Below, piece by piece: positions 53,070 through 60,981 of a stretch of 64,000 nt of DNA (its first letter is position 1; every line of letters begins with the position of its first letter). The position numbers and the translations under genes are program-made. The notes under the pieces are model-generated. The model was not told the origin of the DNA. It saw only the letters and a program-made list of their open reading frames with translations, and did not search any database. The stretch comes from G965240365 sp965240365. GTDB taxonomy: Bacteria > Pseudomonadota > Gammaproteobacteria > Eutrophobiales > Eutrophobiaceae. Location of the stretch: contig OZ251218.1 of the NCBI GenBank assembly GCA_965240365.1, forward strand, positions 1,488,001 to 1,552,000. The letters are read 5' to 3'.

Positions 53070-53850
53070 CCGGGCTATGGGCTGGCTTGCGCCTGCCTGT
53101 GGCGGGCAGCTTGGGATGACAACAAAAGAAGAGACATATCAGGATAATCCTTTTCCTATTCCCGCCACTTCGTCATTCCAGCGAAAGCTCGCCTACAGGA
53201 CTTCCTGTCCATAAATGACAACGGGGGCTGATTCTCTCTGACTTTCCGCTCTATCTCCAGCGACAAGCTGGAATCCAGTGATTTTTACTATACATTCCTG
53301 CATAAGCAGGAATGACAATCAAAAGCTGGCATTCCAGGCCTGTAACAGGCAGACCTTGCTGGTAGTTAATATACCGGAGCATATCTGAACATCTTCGACA
53401 CAGGTCCTGACTGGATTCCAAAACTCCCACGTCTGCCAGCGAAAGTGGCAGGCATTTTTACTATACATTCCTGCGGAAGCGGCTACGCGGCATCCTCGGC
53501 GGCTTGTTCCAGACGCCGCTCTACTTCCGGATTCCGGCTTCGTCCTGTAGCGGGTAGGTGCCCAAAAGCGAGAATCCACGCCGCATACAGGACTTCGCTG
53601 TCCATAAATGACATGTGGTACGCTTGGGGGTGATTCTCTCTACTTAACGTCGCTTTTTCCAGCGAATGAGCTGGTTAATCCACGCCTGCCGGAGGCAGGT
53701 AGCGGTGAAGTGGCAGGTAACTCAGCGGGGTCGGTTGGAATGAGGTATTCAGATGGTCATTCCCGCTTATGCGGGAAGTTCGCATTGTAATCAACCACTG
53801 GCAATATTGCCAAGCTTTCGCACGGAATGACGAGCGGAAATGTTGTTCCG
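53070..53850. repeat. Dense, partly degraded dispersed repeats
   Basis: Contains hairpin arms, the 51/49-bp element (degraded copy about 53474-53609 with GCGGCTACGCGGCATCC and GCCGCATACAGGACTTCGC), and a second copy (about 53681-53850) of the segment at 19038-19205 with several short indels (for example CGGGAAGTTCGCATTG against CGGGAATGTATTG). Its end abuts a truncated toxin gene. No other gene. Confidence 0.8.
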
Positions 53851-53937
53851 GCTTTCCTCAAAAAATCGAAAACGCCTCAAAAGGAGATTGAACTGGCCCG
53901 TACTCGTAAAGATCAATGGCACGATGAGGTAAAATGA
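53848..53937 (+). pseudogene. HigB/RelE-like toxin, C-terminal remnant
   Basis: Twenty-nine codons in frame before a TGA read FLKKSKTPQKEIELARTR and then KDQWHDEVK, matching the end of phage-derived Gp49-like/HigB toxins (FxKKTxKTPxxEIxLA). Everything upstream is repeat DNA, so the toxin was truncated when a repeat entered. Its stop overlaps the antitoxin start (ATGA), confirming the original operon. Confidence 0.8.
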
Positions 53938-54218
53938 TTATGAACCAGCACACGGGTAGCCGTTTTGATGACTTTCTTGAAGCAGAAGGGATCCTGGAAG
54001 AGGTTTCAGCCAAAGCACACAAGCGCCTGCTGGCGCTTCAGCTTGCTGATATTATGCAGGAAAACAGCATGACTAAAACCGGCCTGGCAAAAAAGTTGCG
54101 AACCAGCCGTTCCCAACTGGATCGAATCCTTGACCCCGAAAACACCGCCGTCACCCTGGAGCTTCTGGAACGTGTTGCCCATGCCGTGGGCAGAAAACTC
54201 CGCATTGAATTTTCCTGA
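53934..54218 (+). CDS. HigA-like antitoxin (Xre), orphan
   Basis: 94 residues with an Xre HTH at about 38-90 (ADIMQENSMTKTGLAKKLRT, SRSQLDRILDPENTAVTLEL) and the tail HAVGRKLRIEFS. The type is that of antitoxins encoded downstream of Gp49/HigB toxins. The toxin in front is truncated, so it would act as an orphan regulator, or could still neutralise related toxins elsewhere. Start at 53934 or 53940. Confidence 0.88.
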   Translation: MIMNQHTGSRFDDFLEAEGILEEVSAKAHKRLLALQLADIMQENSMTKTGLAKKLRTSRSQLDRILDPENTAVTLELLERVAHAVGRKLRIEFS

Positions 54219-54239
54219 CAGGAAACGGGGGCGATTCTC

Positions 54240-54285
54240 TCTACTTTCGTCATTCCGGCGAAGGCCGGAATGACATAAAAGGCAA
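54240..54285. repeat. Single ATTCC hairpin between convergent genes
   Basis: GTCATTCCGGC and GGCCGGAATGAC around a GAA loop (about 54249-54274). Lying between convergent genes, it could act as a bidirectional terminator-like hairpin. Confidence 0.6.
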
Positions 54286-54296
54286 AAAACCCAACC

Positions 54297-55603
54297 CTAA
54301 AACACCACCTGCAAAGACAACGACACCTGATTACGGTCGTATTCGTAAATCGGCAGATTGCTGTTATTACGGGTATGGCTAATGGAAAGCGACAACTCCG
54401 AGTTTATCGGCGCGATATAGTAAACCAGGTCAAGACCCACGCGGGTCGTTTTATCATGGCGGTTTACGGTATAGACCACCTCGCGGCCCCGGTAACGTGA
54501 ATCACTGTAACCGGCCCTCACGGCGGCAATGAAATTCTGACTGAAATTATGAAAATAAGCGGCATTCACGCCCCATAAATTATTACTGTAAACAGCCAGC
54601 CCCGAATTTTCCCTGGCCCCGGTGATGCCAATACGCAGGCTGCCCTTCTCACCGATCCGGTAATCCAGCGAAGGAGACAGGGCCAGGGCGGTTAAATTAC
54701 GGGCGTTGTTGTTCCGGTATTTCTTCTTGCTCACGGAAGCCCCCAGGCTGAACGAAAGCCGCTCGTTGAACAAATAGCGCCACTGCGGCGCCACGCCGTA
54801 GCTGTAGGAATAATAGGAATCGTCATGGCCTATCTTGACTCGGTCGGCCACGAGCGGCAGGGACCAGATCATACGCTCGCTTGAGCGCAAGGCAGGGCCG
54901 GTTGAAAAAGACAAATAGAGCGAATCCAGATTATTCAGGTCGTTATAATCGATCCAGTTGACCGACACATTGCTTTGCCAACTCAGGCTGTCGCCTATGC
55001 CCTTTATATGGTCAAAACCGAGGCGGGCCGTCAGGGCGTTATCCGTGGTTTCCCTGGCGTCGCCGGAGAGTATGAAAGGCAGGCCAAACAGCAGGACGGA
55101 ATCAATGTCCGGCCCGGCGTTGGCGTTGCTGTCGTGCAGCCAGCCGAGCGAGGCGCGCACCCACCAGTTCTTCTGCGCTTGCTCGCTGGCTGCGATATTG
55201 GCGATAAAGCGGTCGATGGTGGCCGCCACCCCGGCCGGCGGGTTGGCCGCCTTGACATCCAGCAACAATTGCCGGGCCTTGCCGCCTTCGCCCAGCCGGT
55301 AGGCGATTTCCGCCAGTTCCAGCCTGGCCCGGGCCGCCTCGGGGTCAAGCTCCAGCAGCCGTTCAAAGTAAACGGCGGCCTCTTCAAGCGGCCGGCCTGT
55401 TTGGCCGCAATTCCCAACAAAAACCATTCCTGCGGATTGACGCTGCCGGCCTCATGCTTTTCAAGCAGCAGTTCATAAGCCTGCCCCGGCGAATCCGCGT
55501 TTAATAACTCCACGGCCCGTTGCAAATCCTGCTCGGTATTGGCGGCCAGGGCGATATTGGCACAGAAGATGAGCGCACAAAGGCCCGCGAGTATGTTCCA
55601 CAT
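54297..55603 (-). pseudogene. Slam/DUF560 outer-membrane secretion protein (type XI secretion), single frameshift
   Basis: An N-terminal frame (ATG 55603, signal MWNILAGLCALIFCANIALA) reads into TPR helices and leaves frame at about 55390. The other frame continues EEAAVYFERLLELDPEAAR, completing the TPR domain (about to residue 150), and then forms a beta-barrel (GWLHDSNANAGPDIDSV, YRYLFNERLSFSLGASVSK-like strands) ending DRNQVSLSLQVVF with terminal Phe. Restoring one C in CGCTTGAAG gives one 435-residue protein of DUF560/Slam, which moves TbpB-like cargo through or onto the outer membrane. AGGGAG precedes the ATG by about 8 bases. The cargo gene ends 18 bases upstream. Inactivation, sequence error and recoding are all possible. 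Confidence 0.85.
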
Positions 55604-55621
55604 GATGATTTCTCCCTGGTC

Positions 55622-57625
55622 TTATTGTTTTTTTGCGCGGAAGACGCCTACGGCACGCTGAATGCCACGACGGTCACCGCTTCTTACAAACTTGTGAACA
55701 TTGAAGTCACCGCCAACCTCAGCGGCATTGGCGCCAAAAAAACTGCCGGATAAAGAACTCTCCCCGTCATCACCTACTACGTCAACCTTAAGATTTGCGG
55801 AAAAATGATGATTCGGACTGGAGGATTTGGCGTTTTGATTATTGAAGCGCGCGGTTGCCCAGGCTGTGCCGTTGCGATCAAGATTCAGGCTGCCGGATAA
55901 CCTAAAATTACTATCACGAAAAGTGACGGCCATATTGATATCACCAGTGATAGAGTTCATTTCCAGCGTATGGGGGGAAACACTACGATCAGAAAGAAAA
56001 CCCATTGCCTGACCGACATAGCGGGCGACGCCCGACCTGGGAATATCGGCGGCCCCCAACCTCTGGCCATAAATCCAATGGCCACCCCGAACATTCCTGT
56101 CCACACCCCGGTACGAACGAGTATTGAAACGGGTATTTTCACCACCGGACCAGGAACCCCAGGCAACATAGCTATAATCACCGTAATCCCTGGCGCGGAC
56201 TTTTATACGATCACTGGGTATTAAAGTGTCACTATTTGGAACGCTCTCCTTCAAGCGGGGAAATCTTAAAGTCAGGTTACCGCCGCTGCCGCCTATAAGC
56301 GCACTCCCTGCTGCTCGGCCTGCATCTCCTTCAAAAGTATAGGAATGATAGCCGCGATAGTCACCGTCATAGTCAACAAGAACAGCGGTGCCTAAAGCAT
56401 AGTTGTTCTCCAAGTTGATCCTGACCATGTTAGGCTCCCTGATTCTCTTATGAGCCTTCCTGATTCTCTTCTCAGACTTCCTGAAGAATCTCTCCTCAGC
56501 TTGCCTGATTCTCTTCACAGCCTTCAGCCTTTCCTTCTTCTCAGCTTTCCTGAATCTCTCCTCAGCCTTCCTGAATCTCTCCTCAGCCTTCTTCTCAGCC
56601 TTCCTGAATCTCTTCTCAAGCTTCTTCGCAGCCTCCCTGATTCTCTTATGGATTCTCCGCCACTCCGCCCAGTACCAGCGGTAGCGGTAGCTGTAGCGGT
56701 AGCCGTAGAAGTACCATTTGCGGTACCTCGGCCAGCGCTTTTCAAAGCGGCGCAAATCCTCCCAAAGGGGATGGAGTATTCTCTGCCTCTCCTGGCGGCG
56801 CTTTGCGTCAAGCTTTGCCAGGAATCGGTGGCGGTCCAAGCGGAGTTGTCGGCGGTCCCAGCGGAGCTTTGCATTAAGCTCTTCTTGGGACGCCAGGCTT
56901 TCATAGTACCTTATTTCATCAAGAGTATCCTCATTACGTATATATGATCTACCTGCGCGGGAAGCGGCATCGGCTTCTAACTGAATTAACTGGCGGCGAA
57001 GCCGTGCTTGAAAACGTGCTAGCTCTCCCGGTCGCGGGCTTGAACGCAATCCTATTTCGTTAGCATAATCAGCTGGTTTTAGCCCCACATCGTCCATTCG
57101 TTTTTGGAAGTCCGTCCTATTGTCAGCAAAACTGTTTTGAATGCGTCGAACAGCACGTCGAACAGCATGCACGGGTCGATCAGCACGTCCAGCACGTCGA
57201 ACAGCAAGTCGAACAGCACTCTCGGCCAGCTTGCCAGCCATACCGGCTACGGCTACACCACCACCAGCTCCTACAACAGTGCCAGGACCAGGACCCCCGA
57301 TCGCTGTACCTATTGCCGCGCCTACCGGAACAGTAACCAAACCTACAACCCCAGAAGTGATATCACCGACCGCTGCCGCCAAATCTCCTTTTAATACATT
57401 TTGCACAGCAGACGCGCCGGTCAATCCGATTGCCAACGGACCCAAAGCACGACCAATAAATTTTGCGCCAGACTTATTAGCAATTTCTGACACAAACGAT
57501 AAAGCGTTTCCTGAATCGCGTAAAGCGTTTCCTGTAGATTCTTCTTGCGCAATAGCTACCTGGCTACTGAAAATGACGCAAACCAATGCAAATGCAGTTA
57601 CAGAGTTATAAATCACGTTTCTCAT
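55622..57625 (-). CDS. Candidate type XI secretion cargo with C-terminal TbpB-like barrel and Arg/Lys coiled coil
   Basis: 667 residues. A Sec signal (NSVTAFALVCVIFSSQVAIA) precedes a glycine-rich hydrophobic region (about 45-135: GPLAIGLTGASAVQNVLKG, VGAAIGTAIGGPGPGTVVGA), then Arg-rich segments (AVRRAGRADRP, AVRRAVRRI), a basic Tyr/Trp stretch (YFYGYRYSYRYRWYW), and heptads of the type RFRKAEE (about 335-425). The C-terminal ~240 residues end with GSFFGANAAEVGGDF and then GVFRAKKQ, the pattern of the TbpB-type eight-strand barrel (GxFFGPxAxEhGG and VFGAKR) that Slam proteins recognise. The signal peptide lacks a lipobox, so the product is predicted to be a released or soluble cargo. The Slam gene follows 18 bases on. 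The N-terminal activity is unknown; the Gly-rich part could insert in membranes. AT-richer than flanking genes. Confidence 0.75.
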   Translation of the reverse strand: MRNVIYNSVTAFALVCVIFSSQVAIAQEESTGNALRDSGNALSFVSEIANKSGAKFIGRALGPLAIGLTGASAVQNVLKGDLAAAVGDITSGVVGLVTVPVGAAIGTAIGGPGPGTVVGAGGGVAVAGMAGKLAESAVRLAVRRAGRADRPVHAVRRAVRRIQNSFADNRTDFQKRMDDVGLKPADYANEIGLRSSPRPGELARFQARLRRQLIQLEADAASRAGRSYIRNEDTLDEIRYYESLASQEELNAKLRWDRRQLRLDRHRFLAKLDAKRRQERQRILHPLWEDLRRFEKRWPRYRKWYFYGYRYSYRYRWYWAEWRRIHKRIREAAKKLEKRFRKAEKKAEERFRKAEERFRKAEKKERLKAVKRIRQAEERFFRKSEKRIRKAHKRIREPNMVRINLENNYALGTAVLVDYDGDYRGYHSYTFEGDAGRAAGSALIGGSGGNLTLRFPRLKESVPNSDTLIPSDRIKVRARDYGDYSYVAWGSWSGGENTRFNTRSYRGVDRNVRGGHWIYGQRLGAADIPRSGVARYVGQAMGFLSDRSVSPHTLEMNSITGDINMAVTFRDSNFRLSGSLNLDRNGTAWATARFNNQNAKSSSPNHHFSANLKVDVVGDDGESSLSGSFFGANAAEVGGDFNVHKFVRSGDRRGIQRAVGVFRAKKQ

Positions 57626-57626
57626 A

Positions 57627-58442
57627 TCATAACTCCAAAATTTGACGGGCTGAAAATTCTCTCTCTACCCATTTGTTTCCGCTACGATCCCATGTCTGAA
57701 CCACAATTAGACTAGGTTTATCCTTGATCGTGGATAAGGTTACGAAATCAAATCCTTGAACATTCGGAGTCGCAAAAGCCAAAACTATCTGGTCTTTGCC
57801 AATTGCAGCGTTTTTTGATAATTCATTTGCAACACTCTCTATCAGTGAATCTGGCACTGTATCGATTTCCGATCTGTTACTCCAAAGCTGTGCCTGACCA
57901 GAAATATTAGACGCTATATCGTCTATATTTTCCGGGGTTGCGCAGTTTTGCGGGGGGAAAAGGATAGAAAAAGATTCTAGCTGATACTTTAGGCTTTCTT
58001 CCAAAGCCCTAAGGGCATCTCTCGATGGTGACAAACTATCGTACCAGGAATTAACGGAAGACCCTCGCCTTGTAAAATCTCTAACTATTCTACTGTCGTA
58101 TGGTCTTCCTTTAAGATCAGTCCATGTTATGGCCCAAACCGCCTGCACGGGATTATAAAATCCAAACACCCTATGATCTTCATCTGAGCATCCCATTATT
58201 GGTATTGATGCCTTAAAAAAATCGGATAAAAACTTACGGTCAGACATTACCTTGACAAAAAGAGGATGGCTGGACCCCGTATTTACCTTAGTAAATCGAA
58301 TTGGGTCCCGTATTATATTTTCACGAATTTCCTTAATTCTTTTTAATACTAAAAATCCATCGTCTGCGCCAACCGAGCCGATTTGTACAGCCGCAAAAAA
58401 AGATATCGCGAACAAAAATAGCGTAAAAATTCTAAAACGCAT
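57627..58442 (-). CDS. Secreted protein of unknown function in the type XI secretion locus
   Basis: 271 residues with a Sec signal (RIFTLFLFAISFFAAVQIGS, cleavage near GADD). The rest looks soluble and mixed alpha/beta, with two Cys after the signal (MGCSDEDH and PQNCATPEN), which could form a disulfide, and a C-terminal strand LIVVQTWDRSGNKWVEREFS. I do not recognise a family. It ends one base before the cargo ATG, so it is in the same operon; candidate roles are periplasmic chaperone, cofactor or immunity partner of the cargo, all speculative. Its start overlaps the end of the porin-like remnant by 11 bases. The DNA is AT-rich compared with the genome average here, suggesting transfer. Confidence 0.65.
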   Translation of the reverse strand: MRFRIFTLFLFAISFFAAVQIGSVGADDGFLVLKRIKEIRENIIRDPIRFTKVNTGSSHPLFVKVMSDRKFLSDFFKASIPIMGCSDEDHRVFGFYNPVQAVWAITWTDLKGRPYDSRIVRDFTRRGSSVNSWYDSLSPSRDALRALEESLKYQLESFSILFPPQNCATPENIDDIASNISGQAQLWSNRSEIDTVPDSLIESVANELSKNAAIGKDQIVLAFATPNVQGFDFVTLSTIKDKPSLIVVQTWDRSGNKWVEREFSARQILEL

Positions 58443-58590
58443 GCGTCACCCCCAATGTAAATTTAGTACCGTTGAATTTTGGATCATCGAATCCAGGAAT
58501 GTCGCCTTCATCAACATCAAAAAACGCAACCGATCCTGTGATCGTTGGCCCTGTTCGCAGTTTTCCGGCATATATACATGATGACGTCCA
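58432..58590 (-). pseudogene. C-terminal remnant of an outer-membrane beta-barrel protein
   Basis: In the frame ending TAG at 58432 there are 52 open codons: YAGKLRTGPTITGSVAFFD, then DEGDIPGFDDPKFNGTKFTL and GVTHAF, a pair of beta-strands with a terminal Phe as in porins. A TAA stops the frame upstream and no start is available, so only the 3' end survives. It overlaps the start of the next gene by 11 bases, so it was once the first gene of the operon. Confidence 0.6.
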
Positions 58591-59402
58591 TTATATTTTC
58601 AATTTTTGCCGGCTTTTTCATTTCGTAATTTCCTCTTTTCAAACACTTTACTATCTTGCGTTTCGAGACATCTTAATCTTGACTTCATTCATGGCGTCAG
58701 GATGCAGAAAACAACTTGCTTCCAGAGAAAGTCAGACGCTCTCGAACTGGCCGATTAAACGGCGCAAGCGCCGCGTTGATGTCATCGAATTCATCAAATA
58801 CTGCTATTGATGAAATCCGACAGGCCATGCGGACCGCGGCAAATTCGCCACGTTTGTTGCCCCTCGTTAATCGCGGATTCCGGTTTTCTGCGTTAATTGA
58901 GGCGGAGAATAGCGACTTTTATGTCAACATCGGTTGACATAATTGAATTTTTTTAAATTTTTTGAAAAAAATTTACGGTGGAGGTTAAAAAAAGCGGATA
59001 TGGCGGGGGGATTTGAAAGTAGTTTTGTGGGAATGAGGCAATTTCATTACGGTCAGTCTGGCGCAAACCGGTGAAGGCCGGAATGACAACGGGGTGTTGT
59101 TTTGGTTTTCCGTTATCCTGCCTGCAACAGGCAGGGCTTTAACGGGCATGCAGGGCGACCTAATCTAAAATAAGGCTCAGGTATCCTGGCCACGGTATCG
59201 TTAGTATTGCTCATAATGCGCCTATTGCCCCCGTTGTCATTCCAGCGAAAGCTGGAATCCAGTGGTTTATATCATACATTCCCGCCCAGGCGGGAATGAC
59301 AATTAGACAGAACTGTCGCTCATATCACATCCCGGCCCGCCCTCCTGGATTCCGGCCTTCGCCGGAATGACGCAAGGGGCGAAAGATTCATCCCGGCAAG
59401 TC
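58591..59402. other. AT-rich intergenic region followed by dispersed repeats
   Basis: 58591-59030 is AT-rich with a T/A-only hairpin AAATTTTTT/AAAAAAATTT (about 58954-58973); small ORFs here (for example 58716-58937) show no recognisable protein. 59040-59400 is a composite dispersed repeat with AAGGCTCAGGTATCCTGGCC, the ATTCC hairpins and CTGCCTGCAACAGGCAGG. It may contain the promoter of the type XI locus but I cannot point to one. Confidence 0.55.
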
Positions 59403-59672
59403 CTATTGCGCCTTTGACCCAAAGAGCTTTTGCAGCAAAGTATCAGGCGCCACCTTCAAGGCATTAGCCAGGCTGACGATAGTGGACGAGTAAGGCTGCC
59501 TTACATCGCCATTCAATATCTTGTAAAGCGCCTGTCGGGATAACCCCGCCTTCTTCGCCAGTGCCTTTTTCGTTAGATTCTGTTCCTTTCTGCGCTGTTC
59601 TATAAAGGCAACAAACTCTCCCCTTATCACAGTGCCCCCATTTGTTGTTTGACTGGAAACAGACTCAACCAT
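59403..59672 (-). CDS. Xre-family transcriptional regulator
   Basis: 89 residues; HTH at about 22-80: EQRRKEQNLTKKALAKKAGL, SRQALYKILNGDVRQPYSST, VSLANALKVAPDTLL. It resembles Cro/C1-type antitoxin-like regulators of toxin-antitoxin or phage origin. No toxin partner is seen next to it. Divergent from another Xre gene with a palindromic intergenic region between them. Confidence 0.85.
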   Translation of the reverse strand: MVESVSSQTTNGGTVIRGEFVAFIEQRRKEQNLTKKALAKKAGLSRQALYKILNGDVRQPYSSTIVSLANALKVAPDTLLQKLFGSKAQ

Positions 59673-59694
59673 AGCATGGAATTCGCCTTTATAG

Positions 59695-59706
59695 AACGAT
59701 CGTTCG
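59695..59706. promoter_or_regulatory. Palindromic operator between divergent Xre genes
   Basis: GAACGATCGTTC is a perfect 12-bp palindrome; GGAATAATCGTTCC (59708-59721) is a related half-site pair. TTTGACTGGAA (59648-59658) and TTCCAGTCAAA (59718-59728) form a larger inverted repeat around it. These are likely binding sites of one or both regulators. Confidence 0.6.
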
Positions 59707-59759
59707 TGGAATAATCGTTCCAGTCAAAGAAAAATGGCCTTTTTCACGCGAGGTCATGT

Positions 59760-60008
59760 GTGGATACAGGTGAATCCTTTGCCAGAGTGTTGAAAAAGCG
59801 GCGGCGGCAGGCCGGGCTGACGCAGGAGCAACTGGCAGAAAAGTGCGGCTTGTCCACGCGCTATATTTCCCTGCTTGAGTGTAATAGCCAGCAGCCGACC
59901 CTGGGTTATATTTATATCCTCGCCGGTGGGCTGGGAATCAGCATGGCCGGCCTGGTGGGGGCCGTGGAAGAGGATATGCAGGCGGATGAGGGGGAGAGCG
60001 GGGGTTGA
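59760..60008 (+). CDS. Xre-family transcriptional regulator, small
   Basis: 82 residues from a GTG start, HTH at about 8-66: KKRRRQAGLTQEQLAEKCGL, then STRYISLLECNSQQPTLGYI. The pattern is close to the C1/Cro HTH of SinR/HipB-like regulators, with a short acidic tail. It is divergent from the Xre gene at 59672. No partner gene recognised. Confidence 0.85.
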   Translation: MDTGESFARVLKKRRRQAGLTQEQLAEKCGLSTRYISLLECNSQQPTLGYIYILAGGLGISMAGLVGAVEEDMQADEGESGG

Positions 60009-60228
60009 TATTGTAAAGAATGTCATCCCGGCAGCGCCGGGATTCACCTGTTAACCGGCAGCGTTTTCCTGCATTTCAGCTTCCGCCTGCCTGTAGCAGG
60101 CAGGCGGAATGACAACAGGGGGTGATTCTCGCTACTCTCGTCATTCCGGCCTGGTGCAAACCGGTAGAAGCAGGAGCCTATCCAACACTCCGGCAGATCC
60201 TTTGTCCCCAATCTTCCATCATCCCGGC
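60009..60228. repeat. Dispersed repeats between regulator and rlmB
   Basis: Contains CCTGCCTGTAGCAGGCAGG (about 60090-60108), hairpin half-units and GTCATTCCGGCCTGGTGCAA. No gene is seen. Confidence 0.65.
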
Positions 60229-60981
60229 TTAATAACTACCACGTTGCCGAACAGCTTCGTACAGGGCGACACCCGTTGCGACGGAGACGTTCAGGCTTTG
60301 CATGTTGTCCGTGACGGGTATGGCCGCGATGTGGTCGCAGGTCTTTCTGACGGAATCACGCAGGCCCCTGGCCTCTCCGCCCATCACCAGCGCGGTTGGT
60401 GTGTTGAGGTCCAGCTCATAAATCGGGCGGCGCGCTTCGCCGGCCAGGCCGACGGTCCAGATGCCGGCCGCCTGCAACTTTTTTATCGCCCTGACCAGAT
60501 TCACGACCCGCAGCACGGTCACGCTTTCGACCGCGCCGCTGGCGACCTTTCTTACTGTCGCATTAACAGCGGCGGCCCGATCCCGGCCGATAATCACGGC
60601 GCTGACCCCGGCCGCGGCGGCCGTGCGGATACAGGCGCCCAGATTGTGCGGATCCTGCACGGAATCCAGGATCAGATAGAGCGGGTTTTTGTCCTTGTTT
60701 TGTGCCAGCAGCAGATCAAGGTTCGGCCCGGCTTCATTCGCCGTGCCCCTGGCTTCGATCAGCACGCCCTGATGGTTCTGTTTGTTACTCATCCTGTCCA
60801 GCGAGGCGCGGGGCGCGACCTGCAACAGCAGTCCAAGCCGCTGCACGGAATCACGGATTGAATTGATCGCGGCGGAGTCCAGGGATTGTTGCACCCAGAC
60901 ATTGAGGATCCGTTCCGGCGCGGCCTGGATGAGCCGTTCGGCCGCGTGCAGGCCATAGATATATTGCGCGCGTTTAGCCAT
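60229..60981 (-). CDS. rlmB: 23S rRNA (guanosine-2251-2'-O)-methyltransferase
   Basis: SpoU/TrmH-family enzyme with a knotted SAM site that methylates Gm2251 in the ribosomal P-loop. 250 residues. An N-terminal substrate-binding domain (QYIYGLHAAERLIQAAPERI) precedes the SPOUT domain with motif 1 DPHNLGACIRTAAAAGV, motif 2 ALVMGGEARGLRDSV and motif 3 IPVTDNMQSLNVSVATGVAL. It overlaps the end of rnr by 8 bases, the usual arrangement. Confidence 0.97.
   Translation of the reverse strand: MAKRAQYIYGLHAAERLIQAAPERILNVWVQQSLDSAAINSIRDSVQRLGLLLQVAPRASLDRMSNKQNHQGVLIEARGTANEAGPNLDLLLAQNKDKNPLYLILDSVQDPHNLGACIRTAAAAGVSAVIIGRDRAAAVNATVRKVASGAVESVTVLRVVNLVRAIKKLQAAGIWTVGLAGEARRPIYELDLNTPTALVMGGEARGLRDSVRKTCDHIAAIPVTDNMQSLNVSVATGVALYEAVRQRGSY

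Noticed and set aside
58716..58937. 73-residue plus-strand ORF in the AT-rich gap
   Set aside because: No similarity or ribosome site; uneven composition suggests chance.
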